Shown here piece after piece: positions 35,255 to 46,119 of a stretch of DNA of 64,000 bases. The translations under genes and the position numbers were made by a program. The stretch's first letter is position 1. Every line of letters begins with the position of its first letter. Source of the DNA: Selaginella moellendorffii (lineage: Eukaryota; Streptophyta; Lycopodiopsida; Selaginellales; Selaginellaceae); NCBI RefSeq assembly GCF_000143415.4, contig NW_003314304.1:497372-561371 (forward strand), read 5' to 3'. The notes beneath the pieces are model-generated. The model had not been told where the DNA came from. It did no database searches and saw only the letters and a list, made by a program, of their open reading frames with translations.

Positions 35255-35581
35255 TGCACATTTTTTACATTCCCTTTCCATATTCCATGCACTCACATTG
35301 GTGGAAATGAGGGGCATTTTTTATTGTCCTTGAGGAGTGCTTAGATTTGGGATTTTGGTTTAGACTTAATTTTTGCATTATTTAGATTTAGCTTTTTCCA
35401 TTTCCTTTTTTTTATTTTTTTCTTATAGGATTTTGGTTTAGATCTAGATTTCCTTTTCCTTCTAGCTTTTTTTCATTCCTCTTCTTTTGCTTTTTCCTTT
35501 TCGTTCATCTTCGTGGCAGATTAGCAATCTCCTCCTTTGACTCTGAAGTAGTAGTTGGTACATTTGTTTGATGTTATGTGA

Positions 35582-36226
35582 TTGCAATTGAACAATCAAA
35601 CTCAGTTGATGGTGGCATTTATGGCACGTGGTACAACTCCTCCTACTCTTGGTGCCAATCCTCGCATTCAGCTGGAGTTCTTTTGTGGGAATCCTGGGGA
35701 TGATATGTACCATTGGTTCGATCACTTCACAGTGATTGCCACATATCATTCTTGGGATGATGCTCGACGTTTGTATGAGTTTCTCACGTGTCTCCAACCG
35801 ACAGCATTACAATGGTACAGTGGTTTAAGTGTAGCCACTTGTGGGGATTGGAATGTTCTCCCAGATATCTTTAAATGTGCATTTTGACATGTTGATAATT
35901 GTGATAATGCCTTCCAACAATTGCATTATCTTCGTTAAGGGTTATTTGAGTTAGTGATGCAATTTAGCATTCGTTTCTGAAGCCTCTTACTTCGTATGAA
36001 GCCAAATATGTCAAAGCGGATCAAGGTAGGAATATTGTGGCCAGTGCTTTGTCAAGATTTTGTTAGACTTGTGCATGCATTTACTCCTGCCACCTTTGAT
36101 GATACTCTTTGCTTGGCACAACGTTATGAGATCTTGCCTCTTCCACTTTTTGCTACACGTCTTTCAACTCTACTTCCTGTGGGTGATGGTCCTGTTTCAA
36201 TGGAAGTTGATGCTGCTGCTACTTGA
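35582..36226 (+). pseudogene. gag-like region (gypsy 2)
   Basis: A capsid-like segment is recognisable (NPRIQLEFFCGNPGDDMYHW; ALQWYSGL), then stops near 35887 and 35938, then continuation (FTPATFDDTLCLAQRYE). No zinc knuckle was found before the nested insertion. Confidence 0.65.
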
Positions 36227-36395
36227 GCCCAAGGATAAGGGCGAGGCCATGGTTGTGGCCATGATGTTCATTGCTAGGCATATGATGAAATTAGTCACAT
36301 TTATCGATGTTGTCGGTGTTTTCTAGATTGGCAGCCACCATTTCATAAATGGAGACCTTGGCGTCAACATGACGCCAAGACATCCTGTTGGTGTT

Positions 36396-37056
36396 TGTAG
36401 CGCACCTTATCTCTCTCCCCTTAAACCAACTGGAAAAGGGGCAATTGCTTGATGAGAGAGCCCTTAGTGGCTATTTTATCCCCTAAGGTTCTAAGGATCC
36501 ACGGTGACAGTATATCCAAATCTCATCCCATGATCACAATTGCTTGATGAGAGAGCCCTTAGTGGCTATTTTATCCCCATTTATCCCCTAAGGTTCTAAG
36601 GATCTACGGTGACAGTATATCCAAATCAGCACCTCCATTTCCGCACTCAATCTACCAATCCTTCCATTGTGTAGACCAGCTATTCCATGTGAGGCAACTA
36701 GTCATCCACCCGTACCGCAGTCCCATGGTGGATACCTTCGTCCGTGGATACTCCACACAAGAGGAAGGACGTACGCATGGATGCCCAATACGTACGATTT
36801 CAAATTTAGGGGTAGGAATATACCTTGCTCAAGGGTATATTATACTTTTAAGTAGCCACTAATCAATGGGAATCGAACCCGTGCCATTTGCTCTAATACC
36901 AACTGTAGCGCACCTTATCTCTCTCCCCTTAAGCCAACTAGAAAAGGGGCAATTGCTTGATGAGAGAGCCCTTAGTGGCTATTTTATCCCCATTTATCTC
37001 CCAAGGTTCCAAGGATCCACAGTGACAGTATATCCAAATCTCATCCCATGATCACA
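36396..37056 (-). mobile_element. TRIM-like small LTR element nested in gypsy 2
   Basis: Copies of a roughly 145-153 bp direct repeat starting TGTAGCGCACCTTATC and ending CATGATCACA occur at 36396-36538 and 36904-37056. A partial third copy (36539-36627) follows the first. Just left of the right copy is CTCTAATACCA (36891-36901), the reverse complement of a tRNA-Met-type primer-binding site. Its complement continues into a GGGTTCGATTCCC T-loop-like stretch (36868-36880). The element therefore reads on the minus strand. Its internal part is only about 275 bp and has no coding capacity, which fits a TRIM. Confidence 0.75.
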
Positions 37057-37749
37057 TGTGCTATAGTGTTGCTGCAATGGAAGGTCTAGACATCGAGATG
37101 CATCTGAGAAATAAGGAGTCACACGAGTAAGAAGGGACCTTGCGCAAATAAGTTAGTGACCCTTCTATCTTTCTTTTGGGAGTATCATCAAGGGGTTCAC
37201 TCGGCACCGATTCATTCAATGTTTATATTCTAAGCTCGTTTTTATAACAAATGGTATCCTACTATTCTCTCCATGTTGGTTGATACAAGTTTGAGTTTAT
37301 CTTCTATTGCTCAACATGTTGCCACACGTTGTTGTTTACACTTGCGTCGTGCAGTAGAGCTAGTTTTCATTCTTTATGCCAACGGCCGTACACATACATG
37401 TGCATGGGATGAGGCAGATTTAATTGTGTGTCTGGGAAATCTAACTTGGGTTGCAATCATTGCAAGTGGTGCTAAGTCAAGTTTTTTACCTCATCCTTGG
37501 GATGGATTGATTGCAGCACAATCATGCCAAGTGTGACTTTAAAGTTTCTTCCCCTTGTTTCATACTTCCTTATATTTTATCCATTCCTCTCACTTTCATA
37601 TTTCTTCATCCCTCTACTTCTACCTTTACCTCTACTTCCATTACTTTTGTCCCCCCACTATTTCCTCCTATGTTTCTGTCTTATTCTACTCTTCCCTTCT
37701 TCGATCCCTTTGACAATTTTTGTGTTGCAATGGTTGATCGGCTCATGAA

Positions 37750-40440
37750 GGAGTATTTTGATCTATTTAAATTTGACCTATCGTCTGGGTCCAAGATTGC
37801 CACATGTCATCCGATTCCAACCGAGGATGCTCGTCTAATCAAGGTTCTTGTTCGTTGTTAGTCACCCAAAGAGATCAAGCTTTTACATGCAAACGTGAAG
37901 GAGATGTTGGAGAAGGGTATTATTCGGAAGTCACGGAGTCCTTGAGCATGTGAACCTCATCTTGTGACAAAGCTTGATAGAAGTATTCGTTTTTGCATCG
38001 ACTATCGTTCGTTAAACAAAGTAATGATCCCGGATGTGTACCCTCTTCTTCACACTGTTAATCTTTTAGATTATCTAGGGCGAAGTCGTTAATTCACCAA
38101 GTTAGATTTTGCTTCGACTGCTTTTCGTACATTATTTGGTTTGTACAAATTCTTGGTGATGCCATTTGGTTTGAACAATGCTCCAACAACTTTTCAGCAA
38201 ATGATGGACAAGGTTTTTTGCGATATGCCAAAGGTGACTACTGACTTCATTAATGATGTTTTGATCTATTAGGAGGGGACGTGGGAAGAGCACGTTCGTG
38301 ATGTTTGTAAAGTGTTGAATCAGCTACGGGATGTTGGTTTAAAGCTGAAGCGGTTGAAGTGTGTGTTTGGGTCCAAGGACATGACTTATCTTGGATATCG
38401 TACTTCTTGTGAGGGTTTGCAAGTTGATCTTAACAAATTTGTGGCTGTTCTAAAATTTTCTACTCCGAAGTGTGTAAATGATATGTAGTGCTTCCTAGGC
38501 AAGGTGTAATATCTTTGTCGTTTTGTAGATCATCTTTCTAATTGCATTGCACCATTGCGAGTGTTTCTTAATCATCTTTCATTTGATCTTCCGATTGTGA
38601 GCAGATGTTCGTGGATCTCAAAGAGCTATTGACAACTCCTCTAGTTTTGGTATATCCTGACTACACTTGATCTTTTATTTTGCACGTAAATGCTTCTAAT
38701 ATTGATCTTGGAGATGTGTTAATGCAAGAGAGCCCGAGTGTGCCTGGTCAGTGCCATCCCATAACATATATAAGTTGTACATTACAACCAGCGGAGGTGA
38801 ACTACTCCACGATAGAGGAGTGTTTAGCAAGAGTCTAGGGTTTTAAAAAACTTCATGCATATCTACATGGTTCTCGGACATTATTTAAAGGTAATCATAT
38901 TGCTATTATTTCATTATTGAAGCGAAAGAACTTAGTTGATCATACTGCTTGGTGGGCTTTGAAGCATCAGATATATAATTTTAATGTTGTTCATCGCTTA
39001 GGGAGTTTTATGGTTGATGCTAATGCCCTTTCTCAAGCTCCTCTTCCTTTTACATTGTCTTCTTATGTTTCTGACAAGTCTGTTGTTCTAGCATCTGTGA
39101 ATTTTCTAGACAAGGATTTTGTGCTGTTGGCATTTACTGTACTTGATGTTTAGTGTTTATAAGGTGCAAAGAAAAACCTACCTTCTCTTGATGAGGTGCT
39201 CAAGGCTTAAAAGATTGAGCCATGAATTCGAAGGTTTCGAGATGGGTTTGAGAATCCTACATCAAATACTAATGACTTGTCATTCTAACATTTATATTCT
39301 CAATATCGCCTTAAAAATGGCCTTCTTTATTTTGTTGGGATAGATCCTAATGATCCTTTACGGCTGGTGGTGCCTTCCATCTTTATTTCATGGTTTCTCC
39401 ATACCTACCATAATTTTCCTATTCTAGAGGGGCATATAAAACATTATCGTGTGACCAATAAACTATGCAAGTTTCTTTATTAGCTAAAGATGCAATGTGA
39501 TGTTATCTGGTATATATGTAGTTGTGTTTAGTGCTAAACTCATAATACTCCCGCGAAAAAACAGTTGAAGTCAATTGCAATTTCCCATCCATTTGAGTTG
39601 GTGGTGTTTGATCTTATAGGACCTTTTCCATGATCAACTATTGGCAATGAATATGTTATTACTGCTTCTGATTATTTGACTCATTGGGTGGAAGTTGGTG
39701 CTTTTGTTAGCGCCTCTACAACTACTGTTAGATAGTTTTTCCTCAATTGAGTGGTGTTCTAGTATTGTTGTTCAAAATGGATTCTTTTGGATAATGGTCC
39801 CACATTTATGACTGAGGCATTTCATGTTTTGATGTCTCAATTGAAAATATGCCACACTTTAATGAGTGCTTATCATCCACAGTTAAACGATTTATTGGAA
39901 TGGCTCATTGGATATTCAAAGGAATAATCGCAAAATACATGAATTTTTAGCATTTATATTGGGATGGTTATTTGCTGTCTCTTCAATATGCATATGTCAC
40001 AGGGGTGCAGAGTTCTATTGGTGCTTCATTATATAAACTTCTATATGATCATGATCTAATATTACCAACGGAGCTAGGTTTATCTTCGCGATTGCCATGA
40101 GCTGCTAATGCTAGGTCGTGGGATTAGTATTTAACGAGTATTCTTCCACTTGTCTAAGCAAAGCTTATTGAACATTTAGGCCACATACAAGTGGGACAAC
40201 AACAGTGTTACAACTCCCATCATTGTTCACATGTGGAGTACAAAGTGGATGACTTGGTATTAGTTTGTTTTCCCCATCTTATGGTATGTGGTTTATCTAA
40301 GGGGTTATTTGCTCAATGGAAAGGACCGTATCGGGTGTTGCGGCAAGTTGGACCATAAGTTTATGAGGTTTGGCATGACGTCCAGCAAGCCAATCCTTCA
40401 AAAATTGTGAATGTGCAACAGTTGAAATGCTTCATATAAA
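37750..40440 (+). pseudogene. pol remnants: RT, RNase H, integrase (gypsy 2)
   Basis: RT motifs are readable through several stops: IRFCIDYRSLNKVMIPD (about 37990), MPFGLNNAPTTFQQMMD (about 38160) and FINDVLIY (about 38250), where the first catalytic Asp is replaced by Asn. RNase H-like sequence follows (38640-39110), then an integrase core (39590-39900; LLDNGPTFMTEAF) and a C-terminal module (VDDLVLVCFP; about 40250). The enzyme cannot be active. Confidence 0.8.
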
Positions 40441-40526
40441 GAGATTAGAAATAACTGCTACTACCTATAGATCCACTGATGCCTCATGTTGACGTTCTTC
40501 TAAAAGGGGATGATGTGAAGTTTAAG

Positions 40527-40647
40527 TGTATGGTTATGATGCCGTATACTAATATTAGCATAGTGGCATTTTAGTAGCTGTCGAATTAGTTTCAATCCAG
40601 ACCATTCACTCCTATATATAAGCTAAAGTTTTTGGGCTAATTGGGAT
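40527..40647 (+). repeat. Right LTR remnant, gypsy 2
   Basis: Starts TGTATGG right after a polypurine-like tract and aligns to 35135-35254 with scattered substitutions, showing the insertion is old. Confidence 0.6.
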
Positions 40648-41000
40648 AAATTAATGTTGAATACCAAGGGTGTATTTTTTATTTCCTCAGTATATTTAGC
40701 GGTAAAAGGAAACTTCAAAGGCAATTATTCCCTTTTTAAAGTTTAAAGGTTAAATTAAATCTCAATGATTTAAATTATAAAAATGTTAATAACTTTTGAA
40801 GGGGTTTTATGACATTCAATTATTCACTGAATTTACAATGTTTGAATTTTGGTAAAGGTTGGCAACAACCTCAAATAGAATTGGCTGAAAACTAAAAATC
40901 CCATACTAGAAGGTTTCTAGAAGGATACATGTTTTTTGCAGCGCCCAATACCACAGGGTGGGTATTTATAATTACCTACCTACTCCGCACTCCCTAGCAC
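40648..41000. other. AT-rich spacer, nothing recognised
   Basis: No coding or repeat structure is recognised between the right LTR remnant and the LINE fossil. Confidence 0.4.
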
Positions 41001-42720
41001 CTTGAAGCTCTAAAGTCCTTGGCAAGAGTTGCTCTCAATGCATCCTCAAGATATACCAGCCATGATGTCAATGTTGGATAGGCTAACAAGGAATAATAGT
41101 GAACTGCTTTCATAGGTGGTTGTATGTCATACAATCAAGAGCATGTGACTTAGGCAGTGTTACAGACTTTGCAATGACAGAGATGACGAGGGAGTCAATT
41201 TCAACATGAAGCTAGTGATTACCACACCAAACTTGTAACATGCTTATGGCGAGGCATGATGATAAACATGCAGATCCATGCCAAGAGGATTAAACAGTTT
41301 TTCACTTTTTGGCATATTTGACAGATCCAACTATTCTAGACAGCAGTTAGTGTTTGAAAGCTTGTGCCATCCACCAGCTGTAATTGTCTAGTGGGCTTTC
41401 AAGCACGGACTCAAGATCCAGGCCTACCTTTGCTATGAGATCTGTCCATCAGCCTCCATTACGCTCGTACATAAGACCGATGGAGTTGTCAATGGAGCTT
41501 AGTCTGAATGTTGTTGAGATGCCACTATGTCTTCGCATAATTGATTGTATGTTTCCATGCAAGGAGCTCCAAAGGCCATAATTCTGATTCGAACAGGATA
41601 ATTGGATATGACACATCTGCTGTGTGGAGCTCTGCGCAAATGAAGTGGTATTGGAGCTCTTCAACTTGACATCCATCATACCCAGCTGTGACCTCTTCTG
41701 CGTACAAGGGGACAGTGAATACTTTGGCACTACAGTTTGTGGCACAATCCAACTAGAGTGCAATGTAGGCACTGCCTACAATCACTGTTCCAGGGATTGA
41801 TTTCGTGAATTATCCCGAGTATTTGTATTTGTCCACTTCTTCGACTCAGACTCCAAGGTAATAGCATGTGTTGTCCTCCATTGGCCAGCAGATTGTGTCT
41901 CTGTTAGATTAACTTCCATACATGTGGCCTCACAGAATTCACTTGGTGCATCCAGTGTTGAGGGTGCCACACATTGTGTCATCTACATAGCAACACATAC
42001 AAACAAGAGTTGATATGACGCCAGTGTGTTTCCTAGGATCATGGCTTCTAGTGCATCAATGTATATTGCAAAGAGCTTAAGAGACAGAGGACAGCCTGCA
42101 TCATCCGATATAGAGCTCAAGTACCACCCATAATGAGAGGAGTAAGCACCTGGATCTCAACGAGCTTTTGATAAGCAAGTCTCGTGGCATGTGATCAAAG
42201 CCTTGGCTAAATCCATATATCCGAGGTTGGTTACGCTTGTAACACATGCGTACAAGCAGGACTTGGAGCATGAGTAGCTGATCCATACATGAATAGTGCT
42301 GGTGAAAGCCTGCCTGTCCATGAGCATCCAATCATGAATTTCCACGCAATCGGAGTGTTGTTTTTCTACTATTCAGGAAAGAGCTTTGGAAAATAACCAA
42401 TGTCCAATAGTTTGCCACATTGGCAGGATCCCCTGCTTTATACAAGGTGATGATTCTATTAGTTATCCAGGTCTAAAACCTTTCACTTTTGATTAGATAA
42501 TGGGGGTGATAGAGGCCATCCGCCGGGGGCCCATGGCATGAAGCATCTCAACTGTAAAGCCATGCTGGTCTAGTGCCTTCTATGTATATGAATATAGTCT
42601 GCTCAGCTTGTTAAGGGGAGATGCCAGGCAAACCATCCCACTCCACCTCTAGGCTTTGAGTATAAGTGTGGAGATGTGCTTCCCAGTCCTCTAGCTTCGT
42701 TGTCTAGAGTCTCATGGCCA
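41000..42720 (-). mobile_element. LINE (non-LTR) reverse-transcriptase fossil
   Basis: On the minus strand, motifs of a non-LTR RT occur in the right order through many frameshifts. They are an upstream NYW-type block (NRIITLYKAGDPANVANYW, about 42470-42400), QAGFHQHYSCMDQL (about 42320), FDHMPRDLL (about 42200) and a catalytic YVDD box (about 41970). Further upstream (about 42640-42540) sits a WDGLPGISP-type segment. No endonuclease domain, poly-A tail or target-site duplication is seen. The right end is close to the assembly gap. Confidence 0.72.
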
Positions 42721-42806
42721 CCTCTCGAAAAATTCAGTATGCTTTCAGTATTCAGTATTCAGTTCTCTCCTTTACGCTGAGAATTCGTCTTCACAGTGGC
42801 TGCGAG

Positions 42807-42906
42807 NNNNNNNNNNNNNNNNNNNNNNNNNNNNNNNNNNNNNNNNNNNNNNNNNNNNNNNNNNNNNNNNNNNNNNNNNNNNNNNNNNNNNNNNNNNNNN
42901 NNNNNN
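42807..42906. other. Assembly gap (100 N)
   Basis: Exactly 100 undetermined bases. The standard size suggests the true length is unknown. The first exon of the knottin gene on its right is probably lost in or near it. Confidence 0.98.
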
Positions 42907-42942
42907 GAATATTTACTAATTTTCTTTATATTGTTTTCTTAG

Positions 42943-43198
42943 CTATTTATGCATTGTCGAAGCTAAAAAATGTGGGCAATCTTGCAAGACCCATGACGAT
43001 TGTAACAGAAGGATTGCATGTATGAACCATATATGTGATGATGATCCAGATTTACACACTCATATTTGTGGTGGTACACGAAAAAATGGACCACCTAGCA
43101 CAGAAAGCCCAAATGTGCCAGAATTTTTTCCAGAATTTCCCCCTACGCATCCTCCTCCCCCTCCATCTTATAAAATGTATCCTCCACCTTCACCCTAG
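42943..43198 (+). CDS. Secreted knottin resembling plant metallocarboxypeptidase inhibitors, last exon
   Basis: An acceptor (TTGTTTTCTTAG, ending 42942) opens an exon with 84 codons and a TAG at 43196. It reads as the end of a signal peptide (YLCIVEA), then CGQSCKTHDDCNRRIAC and MNHIC, and a sixth Cys ten residues later followed by GG. The CX3CX5CX5C spacing and CKTHDDC match the cystine-knot carboxypeptidase inhibitors of potato and tomato. The two later Cys spacings (4 and 10) are longer than in potato (2 and 6). A proline-rich tail (THPPPPPSYKMYPPPSP) follows, which those inhibitors lack. The upstream exon would fall in the 36 bp before 42943 or in the gap. Inhibitory activity is inferred only from the fold signature. 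Confidence 0.68.
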
Positions 43199-43698
43199 AT
43201 GAGTGAATTTCTTTTTAATAAGCTATAAATCTAATAAATAAATAAACTGTGTAATTTATATTTACCTTAAGAATAAATTGAAAATAAATAGGCAAGAAAA
43301 TCAAGAATTTACACTGAATAATTTTGTATTAATCATTAGAAATTAAAGCAGATGGAGATATCCTAACTCCAAATCAGATGGGTTCTAATAACCTTTATAA
43401 ACAGTTATCTCAATTGCTCTATTAGGACTTTAAACAAATTTTTTATTTAAACAGGATTTTCTATTGTTGTACCACCTTGCGCATGAACTGACGATGTCCT
43501 GGTTTCCAAGAGATAACGATAACAAGCGAGAGGGCTCTACAGTTGATTGAGGGGAAATCGTACTTATTCCTTGACGGAGAAAAGAGCTACTAAAAGCTAC
43601 GATTGTGCTTATACACACACAAGAGAGAGTTCCACCAAGTAAATCCACCCTCACCTCACGATCTTTGGAAGAAACCTTGGGTCTCAACTTTTTCTTTC
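43199..43698. other. Convergent 3' flanks of knottin and aquaporin genes
   Basis: The first 250 bp are AT-rich, then the aquaporin 3' UTR follows (read leftwards). No gene is recognised. Confidence 0.45.
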
Positions 43699-45024
43699 TT
43701 AGTGGAAAGGAATGGCACGAATGACGAACTGGTGGTAGAAGGCTGCAAGGGCTGCTCCAATCAGAGGACCGACCCAGAAGATCCACTGCTTACACACAGA
43801 CGATGCACCAACAAGTTAGAACTTAAAAGAAGAGCGAAAAATTCAAAGAGTAAAGTGATCTTACATGATCATCCCAGGCCTGGTCGCCATTGTAGATGAC
43901 AGCCGAGCCGAGACTTCGCGCTGGGTTGATGCCCGTGCCAGTGATGGGGATCGTGGCAAGGTGGACGAGGAACACCGCAAACCCGATTGGAAGTGGAGCC
44001 AAAAGCTGTAGAAATCGCCAAAGTTTGTGAGCTTGGAACATATCTTAAATCTATCCATGAGGAGGAGAAGAGATAAGGAGAAGATAAGAGGAAGTACAGC
44101 AAGAAAAACTAGGAAAACCACACAAGAAGATAAGAAGAAGAAAAGCAAAACTTCATGAGAGGGGAATCAACCAAAGCTTTGGATGGAAGAAGAAACGTAC
44201 CGGGACATGGGAGTCTCTGGCACTTCTCTTGGCATCAGTGGCGGAGAAGACCGTGTAGACGAGAACGAAGGTACCAACAATCTCAGCTCCAAGACCATCT
44301 CCAATGGTGTAGCCGTGGTGGACATAGTTGGCTCCTCCTCCCGCGGCGTTGAACTTTGCCTTTTGGAAGCCTTTGACGACTCCAGCCCCGCAAATCGCCC
44401 CCAGGCACTGCGCAACCATGTAGAGCAGCGTTCGAGGCAGCGACACCTTCCGAGCCAGGAAGAGGCCGAAAGTCACCGCGGGATTGATGTGTCCACCTGA
44501 AAAAAACAAAACATGTCAAGCTTTTAGCTATGGTTTCCAGTCTCGCACGAGAACTTTCGCTGGAACACTAGAACTCGCGAAACTTTAGCTAGAGCAGCAC
44601 CAAAGTTTCGGGACAACACCACACCCGAGATAAAGTTTCGCAAGAACAAACTTTAGCTCGAACACCACACCTCACAGGAAACAAAAAAACTCATCTTGGT
44701 ACCTGAGATTCCAGCAGTGCAGTAGACGAGAGCAAAGATCATGCCCCCAAAAGCCCACGCGATGCCCTGGATGCCCACTCCAAGGCAGCTGGTGCGATCG
44801 ACATTTCCCACAACCGTGAGAATAGTGATGTAGAGAAAGAGGAAAGTGGCGAAGAACTCGGCTATGCCGGCGCGCCAAAAGGACCACGAGGAGAACTCGG
44901 ACGGCTCGATGAGGCGCGTCGGGGGCGGCTCCACATAATCCTTCTCGGCCTGCGCCGAGGTTCCCAGCTCGCGCTCGGGGTACTTGGCCACACCAACATG
45001 GACGTCTTCCCTGTTACCCTCCAT
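43699..45024 (-). CDS. PIP1: Plasma-membrane aquaporin, PIP1 type
   Basis: Four exons (45024-44703, 44496-44201, 44005-43865, 43785-43699) encode 281 residues. The N-terminus [20 protein letters not shown] and [20 protein letters not shown] are PIP1-like. Both NPA boxes are present ([11 protein letters not shown] at the exon 1-2 joint, and [11 protein letters not shown]). The C-terminus [10 protein letters not shown] is typical. The PIP signature [15 protein letters not shown] and a loop D-like [13 protein letters not shown] are seen. It forms water (and possibly CO2) channels in the plasma membrane. Intron 1 (44497-44702) contains a degenerate internal repeat with AAACTTTAGCT units. An upstream in-frame ATG (45081) would add 19 residues but does not fit the family. 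Confidence 0.93.
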
Positions 45025-46119
45025 GGACGATGATCGATCCACCCAGGAGCTCTGGAGCAAGGAGAAAGAACTCTCGGACAAGCAAGAACTTCGAAGAGCT
45101 CCTCAAGACACCCGAGAGCTTAGAAGTGTCTGGAGAAAAGAAGAGAGATAAGGAAGGATACTGGTCGTAATCCTACTTACGCAACGCAAAGCAAAGCGTC
45201 TTTCTTTTAACGTAGAGGGAGAGGTCCCACTGTCCTATAGTGTTTCTTCCACAGTGTCTACTCCTCCATAGCCAAAAGCTCTCTTTTCTTTCTCTTTGCT
45301 TGGATGATCGCCTTGATGATAGCTCTCTCTACTTTTTCTTCTAGAGGACCACTAACTTTGCTTGGTACCACTAGAACTGGCCGAAAGGGAAATCTTATAT
45401 ACAAACCCAAAGTGGGGGGACCAAGGAAGGCCAAGCACACCGTCTTTCTACTGTCTTTAGCTTGTTCTATAGCGCGCGAAGAGAAAAAAAAAAAAAAGGA
45501 AGAGAGGAAGACACTACAGTGCTGGGCTTGGATCTATCCCTTTAGCCCTCTCGCCAGTAGCTCTGTAGAAGCCCAGAGCCATCAAAATCTCGCAATGGTC
45601 CACTCTCGCCGCCCCTCTCCTCCCATTCGTTAGACGGCCGTCTTTGTGTTTGGCATTTTAGCGTGATTACGCCCAAAACTTTAAATTCGAATCATAGAAA
45701 CGAATATTCCACCACGACACCTTCATCTCGACCGTTGCTGGCTAACGGCCCGCATTTCTCGACAAGATGGGTTCCAGCTGGCCCGCCACCGGCCGTACGA
45801 TCACTCCCAAAATTTCCTGGGGGCGTCGCGTCATGAGAGGAAAATAAAATAAAAAAGTCACCGGGCCCCGCCACCTGTCGCCATCGTGGCCCACTCGTAC
45901 GTATATATCCGTTCAGCAAAATTGCAGCACGTGGCACAGCTGTGGCGCTCGCACCGTCCAACCAATGGCGAGCCTCCAGCGCTGCGAATATCCTATCCCA
46001 CGGGCCTGGAAGATGCCAACCGCTGTTCAGCTGACCTCCTACTGTTATATATGTACAGTTCTTGTCTTCTTCTTCTGTACACGCGCGGCGAGCGAGCAAT
46101 GCGAATAATCCCAGCTTCG
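45025..46119. promoter_or_regulatory. Aquaporin promoter and Sen1 3' flank
   Basis: No gene is recognised. On the minus strand a TATATAAG element (45393-45400) lies about 370 bp upstream of the aquaporin ATG. A CACGTG G-box with a GGC extension (45928-45935), ABRE-like, lies further upstream. A 15-bp poly-A run occurs near 45486. These are plausible water-stress elements for a PIP gene, by analogy only. Confidence 0.4.

Larger units (their letters stand above)
35135..40647 (+). mobile_element. Decayed Ty3/gypsy LTR retrotransposon 2
   Basis: Two direct repeats, about 35135-35254 and 40527-40647, share CATATACTAATATTAGCATAG-type sequence and look like the retained parts of the two LTRs. Between them lie a gag-like block, RT, RNase H, integrase and a C-terminal module, all on the plus strand. 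Stops and frame changes are more frequent than in element 1. A purine-rich tract (AAAAGGGGATGATGTGAAG) precedes the right repeat, as expected for a polypurine tract. A smaller element (36396-37056) is nested between gag and pol. Confidence 0.85.

Noticed and set aside
36868-36903. Possible tRNA gene (B-box-like GGTTCGATTCC on the minus strand)
   Set aside because: No A-box, no cloverleaf and no acceptor stem; its position beside a terminal repeat fits a primer-binding site.
36396-37056. Possible CRISPR-like array
   Set aside because: The three repeats are 90-150 bp, unevenly spaced and in a plant genome; LTR-type structure explains them.
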